Origin: Candidatus Gastranaerophilales bacterium | Lineage (GTDB): Bacteria > Cyanobacteriota > Vampirovibrionia > Gastranaerophilales > Gastranaerophilaceae | Direction: 5' to 3' | Assembly (NCBI GenBank): GCA_944323935.1 | Contig: CALUUJ010000002.1 | Location: 1 to 64,000, forward strand | DNA length: 64,000 nucleotides | Part shown: positions 26,417 to 36,009 of the stretch, in pieces | Numbering within the stretch: the first letter of the stretch is position 1 | Layout: every line of letters starts with the position of its first letter | Translations under genes and position numbers: made by a program | The notes under the pieces: model-generated | The model's input: only the letters and a program-made list of their open reading frames with translations | What the model was told of the DNA's origin: nothing | Database searches by the model: none

Positions 26417-26480
26417 ATACATACTTCTTATATCGATTTTTTTTTTTATTTCTTTAATGTTCAAAATAAGAAGTATGTAT
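26417..26480. promoter_or_regulatory. Perfect 15-bp inverted repeat between two large genes
   Basis: ATACATACTTCTTAT (26417-26431) is exactly complementary to ATAAGAAGTATGTAT (26466-26480), with a 34-base AT-rich loop. On the minus strand it lies after the stop of the 1761-residue gene and ends just 17 bases before the start of the 462-residue gene, next to its AGGAG site. No T run follows, so it is more likely an RNA-stability or translation-control hairpin than a terminator. A bound dimeric regulator is the other option. Confidence 0.6.
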
Positions 26481-26499
26481 CTTGTTACAATTTGTAATA

Positions 26500-29400
26500 T
26501 TAAATATTTACATTAGCAAAAAGGTCTAAGAATATTGGTAAATATGTTTCTTCTTCACCAGAAGATAAAGAACGGAAGCCTGATGCTATTTCTTCAATAT
26601 TGTATCCGGAGGTTACAATAAGATATAATGCTTCATTTGCAGATAAATTATTATTACTATAATTTTTGAGAATTTCTGAAATCGTAAGTCCAGCACTATC
26701 TTTTAGATAAATAGAACGATCAAAATCTTCATCTATATTATATTTATTTTCTGCATCTGAAACTGTTTCTACTTCAGGTAATTTTTCAATCATTGTAGCA
26801 AATAATTCTTTTATAATTTCATCTTCTGTACCCATAAAATATGGATCTTGGAATAGCTTTTTAGATGGGAATAATTCATTTAATTGAGCTATTTGCTCCG
26901 GAGTAGCAAGAGAATATATTCTGGTTATAGAATCTATATAAGTTTTTTTATTACTTGTATTGTTATATAAATAATTTAACAACTCACCTGAACCATACCC
27001 AGCTAAAGACATTTGATCAAACAATTGGGCAAATTCAATTGCTTGTTCTGGAGTGTTTATATCTTCTATCATATTATTTATTACATCAACCACTTTTACA
27101 ACTTCATCACCTTCGTCAGTGTCTCCGCTTATAATATATTCAGAATTAGAAATAAACGTTTCTACTACGGATGGATATTCATCTGTAAGTTTTTTGAACA
27201 GGTTCATCTTCTCATTAATTGTAATCTCATCTTGGATTAAAGCCTCACAAAATGCAGAAGCGATGTAATCTTGTATATCTCTTTTTTTCATTTCTTTTTC
27301 TTGCGGAGTAAGGTCAATAACGTCATCTATGGCATTATATTCTGCGATGAGGCTGTCAATATTAGCAAAAAGAATTTCAGCAGTTTCAGTTTTAGCTAAA
27401 TCAGCGTAATCAACACATTCATCAGCAGATATTTCTTTATTTGCATATGCATTTTCAACTTGAACCTTTAGTTCTGAATATAATGTTATTTCAGCGCTAT
27501 CGTAATTATTTCTTATAAATTCTTTAGTGAATAATTCGACTCCGTATGCTTTAGCAACAGATGCAAGTACTTGAGGATCCATTTCCTCAAATGCAATTTC
27601 TGACCATAAACTGCTATCTTGCTCCAATGCATTAGCTAAATCCTGAGCCGTAGCATATGTTGTACCATTATGAGTGTAGTTAATATCAGCATATACATTT
27701 GCTTTTTCTTGATTATCATATATATTATTAATGATTGAATCAAAGATTGGAGTTTCACCGTTTTCTGCATATATTGAGTTAGATACTATCCTTGCGGTTT
27801 CTAAGAAAGAACCTTCACCGTAAATATATTCAAATGTATTTACAAGGTTAAGAAGTTCTTCATCTGTTAGATTGTTATCAAGGTATGCCATCCAAGTTTC
27901 TTTTTGAATATTAATATCTTCACTTGTTAATGCTTCTAAGTGAGCCTTTGTTTCTTCACTAATTTCAAATGATTGCATAATATCATTAATTGATTGGGTA
28001 TATCTATCCAAATCAGGATCAAGTTCTTTTGCATATTTTGCAATACTTTCCCCACTTGCTGTTTCAAATTCTTCAAAAATTTCTTTTGTATTATAAGCTA
28101 AGAATTTATCTGCCTCTACTGCTTTTACTAATTCTTCAATGACATTTGCTGCATATTTCCCAGATATAGCATCAGCAAATATTTCCTTTATTTCTGTATT
28201 GTCAGCGGATTCAGATAATAAAGCATTTGTGATGGCATTCATATCTTCGTTTCCTGAACCTAAGTAATATAAAGCTTGTTCATAGAAACCATTTTCATTT
28301 TCTGAAATTTGATTTTGATATGCTGTTGCAATTGATATAATTGAATCTTGAGAATAAATGCTAAAATCAAACTCTTGCCATTCTTTAGCACCTTTATTAA
28401 GTAATTCTTCTACTACTTGTGTAACTTCTTCTTCGGTCAAAGTAATACTGGCTGCATCTGGTTTTTTATCTGCTTCCAATTTTGCTTCTTGTAATTTTTG
28501 TTTTATTTCGTATGATTTTGATGGTTCATATTCAGTTTGCTCATTCTCCATAAAGGATTTAAAGGCATCTTCACCGTATATACTGTCGTAAACATATGCG
28601 ACAGCTGCAATATCTTCATCGCTTAATGATTCCAGATTATTTACACCACTTGCATAATCTAAGCTTTTGATAAAATCATTAATTGATTGTTCTGTACCAT
28701 TTACATTGACTTTTGTATAACCGGTTACATTGGAATCAACTTCTATTGTATCTACAGCATTCATTATTCTGTCAAATGTTGACCCTTGATATAATTGTTC
28801 AGCTCTTTCTAAGAATGAACCTTCGCCATAAATAGAATCATAACCTTGTTGTAATTTTAAAAGTTCAGATGGAGTCATGTTACTAACATCTAATTCTTCC
28901 CATGCTTTTTCAGCCACACCAGATAATGTTGTTCTGTCTTCATCAACAGAACTGCCTAATTTATTGATTATATCTAACATATCATTACTTACAGCGTTTT
29001 CACATTTAGTAATAATATCATTATAATCAGCCAAATCTTTGTCACTCAAATCTAATTTTTCAAGAGCATAAGAAAGAGAGAGGCCATTATTGTTAATCTT
29101 ATATTGTTGTAATACAACCTGCATATCAGATTGATTATTTTCAGCTGCATCTAATAATCTTTTTATTGAATCAACATCACCATTATCCAAAGCAGATTCA
29201 ATCTCTTTTGTAATCATATCTAATGCGGCTTGTTCATTGCCTGCTTTTGACATAATTGCATCTGTTACAGCGATTAGTTCATCTTCTGCTTGACCATTAC
29301 CACAATAATATTTAGCTGCTTCTAAGAATGTTCTTCCATCAGCTTCAACATTATTTTCAAAAGCTTGAGCCAATTTTAAAATCGTTTCTGGTGAATATTG

Positions 29401-31785
29401 AGAAAAATCGGCATTTGCCCATACTTCTTCAGGTGTTGATATCACGTTACCATTTTCATCTACAACATCACTTGTTAAAGACTGCAATAAATTTGAAAAT
29501 TCTTCGCCTCCTTCATCAAGAACTTTTCTGCCTTCTGAATCTCTTGTAAAGCCTTGATTAGCAGTTAATTTTTCTATTAATTCTGTCTGAGTAGCAGCAT
29601 CTCCAGCCCAACCTCTGTAGTTAGGTGAGCCTTCTGATTTTTGATACCATTCAGATTCACTTGTAATGAGTTCTAACGCAGCATCTTTATCTACTAATAT
29701 TAATTTTGCACCATCTTCTGTTAGATTTGAGCTAATTGTTCCTTTTGCACCATATATATATATATCGCCTTCAGCAGATGAACTTGCTGCTGATTTTTGT
29801 TCTGCAGAATTTGCAACTTTTATAGCAGCTTTTATACTCGCTAATGTTGTTTCATAATCAGCAGATTGTGGATCTAAAGAATAAAGTTCAGTAATAATTT
29901 CATCAAGTGATTCACCATTACTGTCTTGTTCATTTTCTCCATTTATATTCCATGTATTATCGACATCTATATTTATATAATAATTGCCATTTTCATCTAC
30001 ATGAATATATTTTGCATATTCACTTCCTCTAAATTGTTCGGGAAGATCTTTCAAAACACCATTTTCGTCTCTATATGTATCACTATAATCGCCAATTAAA
30101 TCACTATAGCCTTCCATTGCTTTAATTTCTTCAGCTGTTTTGAAATCAGAATAGCCTGTTACTTCTTGTGAACTTTGTTCAGCAAAATTGACTGTAACAC
30201 CAAATTCTTGCTCTTCCTTGTAATTCGGATCAAGTTTGCTTACGTCTATTTGAATATCAGATATTCCGTATGTTTCTTGTAATTCATCAAAAGTATATGT
30301 TTTAAGTTCTCCATTAACAACTGTAGCAAATTTTATGTCACCTTTTTTTAAGGCTTCGGCATCTACAATCCCATCTTCATTTGCTAAATCGGTAAGTTCA
30401 GAAATACCGGCAGTTGATGAACCTAAGAAGTCTGATACACTATCAAAGTCACCATCATCATGTATAAGTTTTAAATCTACAGGATTTCCATTTTCATCTT
30501 TAAATTCAAACCCAATAGGATCTCCTACACATTCTTCTTCTTCAGGTTGTAACACTACTTCTTCAGCTTCTTCAGCTTCTTCTGCTTCTTGTTCTTCTTG
30601 AGTTTCTTGAGCTTCTTGAGCTTCTGCTTGTTCTATGGCAGTATCATATGCCGCAACATTTTCTCTTAGTTGAGCAATATCAGCATCTATTTGTGCAGTT
30701 TGTTCAGCTTTAACATTGTCAAGATTTGTTTGAGCATCTATATATGCCGCAAATGCTTCTTTTGCAGCTTTAGAATATTCATTTTCTTGCATTTCTTGAG
30801 AATTCAAAATTTCGGCTAACTGAGAGTCTATTTGTAGTCCTGTTTCTTCTAAAGTTGCCAAATTTGTTTCTTCTTCAGCTAAATTGGCTTGTAAATCAGC
30901 AAGTTCTGCTTCTAAAGCTGCTTTTGTATTTAAATATTCTTGATAATCAGGATTCGGTATTGATACAGTTTCTCCGGTTTCAGGGTCTGTTTCAGTTATT
31001 GTTTCAGGAGGGACAGTTAATGAATTTATTTCTCCTTCTTTTGCTGATATATTAGTTTTTACATCATCTACAACAGTTTTTTGATCACTTATTGCTTGGT
31101 CATTTTGTTCTTTTTGTTCTTGTACATCAGCCACTTTTTCATACAACTCTTCAGCGTTTTCTTCAAATGCTTCCATAGACTCTGTATACGCTGTTTGCGC
31201 ATCTGTAACAGCTTGTTCGGCTTGAATTACAGCTTCGTTATTGTATTTTTGTGCTTGCTTTTCACTTAATTGAGCTAAAGCCTCACTTCTTCCTGCTTCC
31301 AATTCCTCTACAGATTCATTACCTGTTATATTTGCAGCCGGAATAGTTGAAACAGGTTCTTCTAGTCCTGTTAAGTCTCCAGTCTGTCCTATAGGAGCAC
31401 CACCTGAACCAGAACCGCCTGCTGAACCAGAGCCTCCTGCTGATCCGGGTTCTTCTCCTGAATTAGTCCCTTCTGTCCCTGTTTTAGCTTCCAAACCTTC
31501 AATATCATCTAATGATATTGTTTCATCATCGCCATCAAAACCAGATATTGCTTCCCAAGCTTCTAAATATTCATCTTCTATTGTTGTCATTTGTACATCA
31601 CTATAAGCATTTGCAACAGCTAAAGCAAATACTGATGTATCTACAGTACCATCTTCATTTTTTTCTAAATCTTTGAAAATAGAAGCAACTTCACTGCTTG
31701 TAACAGTTTTATTAATTCCCAAATCCTTAAGATATTTATTTATAAAATCTATACCTTGGTTGAGATTAACATTATTACCAGTCAT
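26500..31785 (-). CDS. Giant 1761-residue EF-hand/coiled-coil protein
   Basis: The ATG at 31785 is chosen because AAAAGGAG precedes it; the frame is open further upstream from a TTG, but that part looks non-coding. Residues 1-100 form a helical module with EF-hand-like loops (EKNEDGTVDTSVF, FDGDDETISLDDI). A Gly/Ser linker follows, then a long coiled coil (about 150-390) and a Glu/Ala tract. After that come about 1300 mostly helical residues, with recurring segments such as YDSIYGEGSFLERA / YEYIYGEGSFLETA that indicate internal repeats. The first 390 residues match the C39 peptidase protein in layout and often in sequence. There is no signal peptide. A large extracellular or surface protein exported by a non-Sec route is possible, but this is inference. 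Confidence 0.7.
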   Translation of the reverse strand: MTGNNVNLNQGIDFINKYLKDLGINKTVTSSEVASIFKDLEKNEDGTVDTSVFALAVANAYSDVQMTTIEDEYLEAWEAISGFDGDDETISLDDIEGLEAKTGTEGTNSGEEPGSAGGSGSAGGSGSGGAPIGQTGDLTGLEEPVSTIPAANITGNESVEELEAGRSEALAQLSEKQAQKYNNEAVIQAEQAVTDAQTAYTESMEAFEENAEELYEKVADVQEQKEQNDQAISDQKTVVDDVKTNISAKEGEINSLTVPPETITETDPETGETVSIPNPDYQEYLNTKAALEAELADLQANLAEEETNLATLEETGLQIDSQLAEILNSQEMQENEYSKAAKEAFAAYIDAQTNLDNVKAEQTAQIDADIAQLRENVAAYDTAIEQAEAQEAQETQEEQEAEEAEEAEEVVLQPEEEECVGDPIGFEFKDENGNPVDLKLIHDDGDFDSVSDFLGSSTAGISELTDLANEDGIVDAEALKKGDIKFATVVNGELKTYTFDELQETYGISDIQIDVSKLDPNYKEEQEFGVTVNFAEQSSQEVTGYSDFKTAEEIKAMEGYSDLIGDYSDTYRDENGVLKDLPEQFRGSEYAKYIHVDENGNYYINIDVDNTWNINGENEQDSNGESLDEIITELYSLDPQSADYETTLASIKAAIKVANSAEQKSAASSSAEGDIYIYGAKGTISSNLTEDGAKLILVDKDAALELITSESEWYQKSEGSPNYRGWAGDAATQTELIEKLTANQGFTRDSEGRKVLDEGGEEFSNLLQSLTSDVVDENGNVISTPEEVWANADFSQYSPETILKLAQAFENNVEADGRTFLEAAKYYCGNGQAEDELIAVTDAIMSKAGNEQAALDMITKEIESALDNGDVDSIKRLLDAAENNQSDMQVVLQQYKINNNGLSLSYALEKLDLSDKDLADYNDIITKCENAVSNDMLDIINKLGSSVDEDRTTLSGVAEKAWEELDVSNMTPSELLKLQQGYDSIYGEGSFLERAEQLYQGSTFDRIMNAVDTIEVDSNVTGYTKVNVNGTEQSINDFIKSLDYASGVNNLESLSDEDIAAVAYVYDSIYGEDAFKSFMENEQTEYEPSKSYEIKQKLQEAKLEADKKPDAASITLTEEEVTQVVEELLNKGAKEWQEFDFSIYSQDSIISIATAYQNQISENENGFYEQALYYLGSGNEDMNAITNALLSESADNTEIKEIFADAISGKYAANVIEELVKAVEADKFLAYNTKEIFEEFETASGESIAKYAKELDPDLDRYTQSINDIMQSFEISEETKAHLEALTSEDINIQKETWMAYLDNNLTDEELLNLVNTFEYIYGEGSFLETARIVSNSIYAENGETPIFDSIINNIYDNQEKANVYADINYTHNGTTYATAQDLANALEQDSSLWSEIAFEEMDPQVLASVAKAYGVELFTKEFIRNNYDSAEITLYSELKVQVENAYANKEISADECVDYADLAKTETAEILFANIDSLIAEYNAIDDVIDLTPQEKEMKKRDIQDYIASAFCEALIQDEITINEKMNLFKKLTDEYPSVVETFISNSEYIISGDTDEGDEVVKVVDVINNMIEDINTPEQAIEFAQLFDQMSLAGYGSGELLNYLYNNTSNKKTYIDSITRIYSLATPEQIAQLNELFPSKKLFQDPYFMGTEDEIIKELFATMIEKLPEVETVSDAENKYNIDEDFDRSIYLKDSAGLTISEILKNYSNNNLSANEALYLIVTSGYNIEEIASGFRSLSSGEEETYLPIFLDLFANVNI

Positions 31786-31890
31786 TATTTGCTCCTTTTT
31801 CCATACATATAATTGATTTGTCGGTTTTTTTTTATTTTTCTTTAGAAAATGGAACAAATATAGTATGTTTATTTACAAAAATTTACAAAC

Positions 31891-32967
31891 TTAAGTAATT
31901 TCTTTACGATTGGAAATCATTTCCCAACAATTTTTCGGACAAACGGCAGAACAAATACTACAGCCAATACAGTTATTTTCATCAGATTTGTATATCTTAT
32001 CTTCAATCGTAATAGCTGATTGCGGACAGTTATTTAAGCAAATTTTGCAATTTACACAATTTTCCCCGTTCCATTTTGGAATTCTGACTCGTCCATTTCC
32101 TACCGCAGGCAAATCATAAACGACAAAATCATCCTGAATAAAATCACCAAAAATACCACCGTTAATCCAATGTTCTTTCCTGAAATCAGAGACAGAAATT
32201 TTATTTTTTCTTTGAACAGGATTAATTGGAATAATTTTTTTCCAATCAGACCATTTTGTTAATTCTGAATATAAAGCATCTTTTTTAATATCTTTTAAAA
32301 ATTCAACCATGCCAGAAGATAAAAACTGTATATCTTCATCATTTAAAGAATTTATGCAGACACAATCTGAAATTTCAGAGACAGGTCCTCTAATATATAT
32401 TGTTCCGCCTACCATTCCGACACAAGAACGACTTCCTAATACAGATTGCAATCCGTCACATTCATAACCGCAAATTACGGCAATACCGCCTCCCATAAAT
32501 TCAAAACCAAAAGATCCGGCATTTTTCAATACCCAAAATTCCGGAAGTTCAAATTTGGGGTCATGTTTCATCAATGCACCACTTCTGGTTCCAACTCGAC
32601 CGGAAACAAATATCTTACCGCCGGCTGCACAATGTGCTGCAGTATCACCACAATCACCATTCACTATTATTTTAGCACCGGAATTAAGCCAGCCTACATC
32701 AGCGGGGGCAGAACCATCAACTACAATTTTTGTTCCGGGAAGTGCCATTGCACCAACTCTTTGTCCCGGATTTTTCACATTAAAAACTAATTCTTCATCT
32801 CTATTTTTAGCCCAAGATGAACCGCCTATATTATGTTGACCGCAAGCATCAATTTCAAAATTAGTATAACCTTCATCAATTTTTGCTGTAATTAACAGAA
32901 GAAGATCCTGAGTAGACATTCTCTTATTATCTTTTAATGTTTCAATTTTACAGATTTCTTTTTTCAT
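31891..32967 (-). CDS. Glutamate synthase GXGXG-domain subunit with ferredoxin tail
   Basis: The protein has 358 residues. Residues 1-220 match the right-handed beta-helix (GXGXG) domain that forms the C-terminal part of classical GltB (KIIVNGDCGDTAAHCAAGGKIFVSG, GTRSGALMKHDP, GMVGGTIYIRG). The C-terminal 70 residues are a two-cluster ferredoxin, CVNCKICLNNCP and CIGCSICSAVCP. It is the third gene of a split glutamate synthase operon (GATase, FMN subunit, GXGXG), 16 bp after the FMN subunit gene. The extra ferredoxin module suggests electrons come from ferredoxin. A GlxC/MgsB-like role in N-methylglutamate-type chemistry is the alternative. Confidence 0.85.
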   Translation of the reverse strand: MKKEICKIETLKDNKRMSTQDLLLLITAKIDEGYTNFEIDACGQHNIGGSSWAKNRDEELVFNVKNPGQRVGAMALPGTKIVVDGSAPADVGWLNSGAKIIVNGDCGDTAAHCAAGGKIFVSGRVGTRSGALMKHDPKFELPEFWVLKNAGSFGFEFMGGGIAVICGYECDGLQSVLGSRSCVGMVGGTIYIRGPVSEISDCVCINSLNDEDIQFLSSGMVEFLKDIKKDALYSELTKWSDWKKIIPINPVQRKNKISVSDFRKEHWINGGIFGDFIQDDFVVYDLPAVGNGRVRIPKWNGENCVNCKICLNNCPQSAITIEDKIYKSDENNCIGCSICSAVCPKNCWEMISNRKEIT

Positions 32968-32983
32968 TTTCTTCTTCCATTAA

Positions 32984-34612
32984 TTAACAAACATATTGTA
33001 TATCAAGCCTATCTGCAACATTTTTATCAACGGTAATTAAAGCATCTGAACGACCAATCGGCAACGTAGAATTTCCAATAGGTCCCATCAATTTTTTTAA
33101 TTCCATATCTGTCGCTATGAAATAATTGACTATATTTTGCGCGGCTACATCAATATCAAGCCTTTTAGTTAAACATACATCTTGAGTAGCTAATCCTGCA
33201 GGGCATAAACCTGTATTACAAGCATTACATTTTCCTTCATCATTACCAATGCAACCGGCTATTTCTAATAGTAGTCTGCCCGTAAAGACACCATTTGCGC
33301 CTAGACATATAAGTTTAAATGCATCTGCAGCAAAACTTCCGGTTTGTCCAAGACCACCGCCTGCAAACAAAGGAATTTCACCTTGTCTGCCTTGATGAAC
33401 TGCTGCCAAATAGCAATCTCTGAGTTTTGAAGTAATTGGGTGTCCTGTATGATTTAGGGAAATTTCATGAGCTGCACCTGTTCCACCTGCAAGTCCATCT
33501 AAGAAAAATCCACCGACAATATTATATGGATCTCTAAGCAAATTATTATATACAGAAACACTTGTAACTGAAGCAGCAACTTTTATTGCTACTGGAACTC
33601 TAAAATTAAATGCTGCATTCATTGATAAAAACATTTTTTGTACGGATTCTTCTATAGAATATAATCCCTGATGAGTTGGCGGACTCAATAAATCAGCACG
33701 TGGAACACCACGTATTTCTTGAACATATCTTGCGACTTTACTTGCCATCAATAGACCGCCATCGCCAGGCTTTGCACCCTGACCTATCTTAATCAAAATC
33801 CCCGCAGGATCTTCTGTCATATCCGGCATCGCCTGAATAATTCGATTCCAACCAAAATGCCCTGAAGCAATTTGCAAAATCATATATTTTACATATTTTG
33901 ACTTTAACAATCTTACAGGAATTCCGCCTTCGCCTGTACACATTCTGACAGGAAGTCCCAATACTTCATTAAGATATGCTGTAGCGATCGCCATTGCTTC
34001 CCACATTCTCCAAGATATTGCACCAATAGACATATCTCCCATAAGAATAGGATAAATCCATCTGTTAGGGGGCAATTGTTGTGAAACTTGCATCTTACCC
34101 TGTTCCATATGTAAATCAAGCTTATCAGCAGAAAGTACTCTTCCAAAAGGCGTTCTCAATTCAAATTTGTGACGCGCGGCATCCAAAGACGGGTCTGTCA
34201 TTTGTGATATTCTGCCTATTTTTATTTTATCAAGTGTACGACCTTCAGTATTCAAATTTGAGCGTCCGCCCTTTTTTAATGAATCAGCTTTTGCAGCTCT
34301 ATATCTCACTGAATATCTGTCATTTGTATTCCTGATTGCTTTTATTGCACCATTTGGGCATACTCTTGAACACATACCACATCCTCGGCAGTGATTTTCA
34401 AAAGAAATATTTTGTTTAATAACCAAAATCTTTTCAAAAGATGGCTTTTGCAGACCTCCTGATAATTTTCTTCTTTTTTCTAATACTGGCTTAATAGCAC
34501 CAAAAGAACATACAGCACTACATTTACCGCATTGAATACACTTAGACTCATCATATTCTATAATCCAAGGTAAATCATCCTGATGTAATTCATTTATACT
34601 TATTGTTGCCAT
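32984..34612 (-). CDS. Glutamate synthase FMN-binding subunit with N-terminal 4Fe-4S domain
   Basis: The protein has 542 residues. An N-terminal ferredoxin-like part carries two Cys sets (CIQCGKCSAVC, CRGCGMCSRVC). The TIM-barrel glutamate synthase domain follows: MGDMSIGAISWRMWEA, GEGGIP, KIGQGAKPGDGGLL, the active region PTHQGLYSIEE, GGTGAAHE and FAGGGLGQTG. The 3Fe-4S cysteines lie in CNACNTGLCPAGLATQD. It converts 2-oxoglutarate plus ammonia channelled from glutamine to glutamate. The start overlaps the GATase gene by 13 bp. This archaeal-like split layout lacks an adjacent NAD(P)H-binding subunit. Confidence 0.9.
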   Translation of the reverse strand: MATISINELHQDDLPWIIEYDESKCIQCGKCSAVCSFGAIKPVLEKRRKLSGGLQKPSFEKILVIKQNISFENHCRGCGMCSRVCPNGAIKAIRNTNDRYSVRYRAAKADSLKKGGRSNLNTEGRTLDKIKIGRISQMTDPSLDAARHKFELRTPFGRVLSADKLDLHMEQGKMQVSQQLPPNRWIYPILMGDMSIGAISWRMWEAMAIATAYLNEVLGLPVRMCTGEGGIPVRLLKSKYVKYMILQIASGHFGWNRIIQAMPDMTEDPAGILIKIGQGAKPGDGGLLMASKVARYVQEIRGVPRADLLSPPTHQGLYSIEESVQKMFLSMNAAFNFRVPVAIKVAASVTSVSVYNNLLRDPYNIVGGFFLDGLAGGTGAAHEISLNHTGHPITSKLRDCYLAAVHQGRQGEIPLFAGGGLGQTGSFAADAFKLICLGANGVFTGRLLLEIAGCIGNDEGKCNACNTGLCPAGLATQDVCLTKRLDIDVAAQNIVNYFIATDMELKKLMGPIGNSTLPIGRSDALITVDKNVADRLDIQYVC

Positions 34613-35706
34613 CTTTCCACCGTTAAATCATTTTTTATAATTATAGTTTCTTTTTCATTTGGATATATATCCTTTGTAATATCTCTATTTGGAAGAACAT
34701 CATTAATACCGTTAACTTCAGAGGTCATTATTACAGTATCGTCATCCATACCGATAACAACAGGTCTTAATTTCTTTGAGTCGCAGACACAAAGCATTTC
34801 ACTATTTGGTAAGACGCCTAATATAGTATTTGGTCCATTTATTTCCAAATGAGAAAGTGATGCTTTTATTCTCAATAAAATATCTTTATCTTGTCTATTC
34901 TCTATCTCTTCATAAGTTAGAGGTGTTATTGTGTGTTTATAATACTGGATGGGCCATTTTAAAATTTTATTTATGTAATGAAGTGTGTATAAAAAACATT
35001 GTGAATCAGATTCAAAACCAATGTATCCCTTATACAAAGATTGTTGATAATCTCTGTTCTTCTCAAAAAAAGTATTTTCACCGTTTGCAAGCAAAGTATA
35101 ACCATCTAAGAAGAATGGATGTGCGGCATAGCGAACAATATCATAATTTGTATTTTGACGACATTGTGCAGTAATAACTTTTGCACACAATTCCTCATTT
35201 TCATCCCACAAGTTGAAGTATGTTCCTATGTCATTTGGGCTTCCTATCTCTTTCAGTGTTAATACATCCGGCCAAAAAGAATAAACAAAGCCTAAATTAT
35301 TTTTTTCAAGTTCTTTTCGCAATTGCAAAGCCGTATCTACTAAAAGTTCTTCCTTCTCTTCTTGAGTAGCATATTTATGGCTTTTCGGATATTGAAATGC
35401 CTCAAAAATGTAATTTGGCATTGGTTCAATCTTTAAACCTTTTTTGTTATTTATATCAGGAGCCCATTGTAATACACGAGTAAAACCCAAATCGTGTAAA
35501 ATATCTTCTGCTTTTCTTGTTCCTTCTACAGTAGCTGCCATAGAAAGAATCGGAAGATTTTTATATGCAGAAAATATACCGCCTAAATCTTGCATAACAA
35601 AAGCAAAACCTGAATTATCATGTCCTTTTTGTTGTGAACGCATTAATTTTAAGGCTATCGACGGGTGTAAATATTTCTTTGATTTTATAGCGCCTATTCT
35701 ACACAT
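34600..35706 (-). CDS. Class II glutamine amidotransferase subunit of split glutamate synthase
   Basis: The protein has 368 residues. It starts MCRIGAIKSKK, so after Met removal Cys2 is the N-terminal nucleophile of a class II (Ntn) amidotransferase. RSQQKGHDNSGFAFV, YAAHPFFLDGYTLLANGEN and SDSQCFLYTLHYI match the glutamine-binding and core strands of such domains. It hydrolyses glutamine and supplies ammonia to the FMN subunit encoded next, whose gene it overlaps. It is the first gene of the operon; its promoter must lie in 35707-35800, next to the divergent small-RNA candidate. Confidence 0.87.
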   Translation of the reverse strand: MCRIGAIKSKKYLHPSIALKLMRSQQKGHDNSGFAFVMQDLGGIFSAYKNLPILSMAATVEGTRKAEDILHDLGFTRVLQWAPDINNKKGLKIEPMPNYIFEAFQYPKSHKYATQEEKEELLVDTALQLRKELEKNNLGFVYSFWPDVLTLKEIGSPNDIGTYFNLWDENEELCAKVITAQCRQNTNYDIVRYAAHPFFLDGYTLLANGENTFFEKNRDYQQSLYKGYIGFESDSQCFLYTLHYINKILKWPIQYYKHTITPLTYEEIENRQDKDILLRIKASLSHLEINGPNTILGVLPNSEMLCVCDSKKLRPVVIGMDDDTVIMTSEVNGINDVLPNRDITKDIYPNEKETIIIKNDLTVERWQQ

Positions 35707-35821
35707 TGCAGTGATATTTTATTCCCGTATAGACTGGTATGTCAACATTCTCAGAAAAAATGTTAAAAATTTTTTCAAAAAAAGGCAATTTTATTTTTCA
35801 AAAATACTTTATATAAGAGTA

Positions 35822-36001
35822 GACGGTTCAACGAAAGGAGAAAATAGTCTTAGTTTCAAAAAAACACAAAGAGGCAATGTTAAGGGAAAATATCAAAAAA
35901 TCAGCCATCTTAGGCAAAATGATTATAAAAAAATTTTTTACTCTCTCTCTTAATATCCTCGTGTTTATTTGATGTTTGCACACTCTGCAAACATTTTTTT
36001 T
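35822..36001 (+). ncRNA. Candidate structured small RNA, copy 1
   Basis: The stretch after a conserved promoter-like TATATA (35810-35815) up to the terminator at 35972-36001 is repeated with high similarity at 38043-38227. No shared open reading frame survives in both copies: a 31-codon frame here stops after 6 codons in copy 2. A long-range stem is conserved: AAACAC (35862-35867) with GTGTTT (35961-35966), GAGG (35871-35874) with CCTC (35957-35960), and TTAAG (35880-35884) with CTTAA (35949-35953). The gene is convergent with the C39 peptidase gene, so it would be antisense to that mRNA's 3' tail. Confidence 0.6.
35972..36001 (+). terminator. Terminator of small-RNA copy 1
   Basis: A perfect 9-bp stem ATGTTTGCA / TGCAAACAT with a five-base loop (CACTC) is followed by a seven-base T run. 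It points along the plus strand, although both neighbouring protein genes are on the minus strand. That implies a plus-strand transcript. Confidence 0.88.
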
Positions 36002-36009
36002 GCTTTAAA

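Noticed and set aside
29750..29766. TA dinucleotide run as a phase-variable promoter
   Set aside because: It lies inside the coding sequence of the giant protein (IYIYG) and is short.
30335..30601. Ser-rich plus-strand frame inside the giant gene
   Set aside because: It is the reverse reading of the Glu/Ala-rich coding sequence; no initiation signals.
35881..35953. A 31-codon reading frame within small-RNA copy 1 (starts MLRENIKK)
   Set aside because: In copy 2 the same frame stops after six codons, so coding is not conserved while the flanking RNA stem is.
35444..35953. A 169-codon plus-strand frame running into the small-RNA unit
   Set aside because: Its first part mirrors the amidotransferase gene on the other strand, and its tail crosses a conserved non-coding unit.
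35822..36001. 6S RNA
   Set aside because: Size is similar, but I cannot see the closed terminal helix plus large central bubble; the 3' end is a separate terminator hairpin. Two adjacent copies would also be odd.
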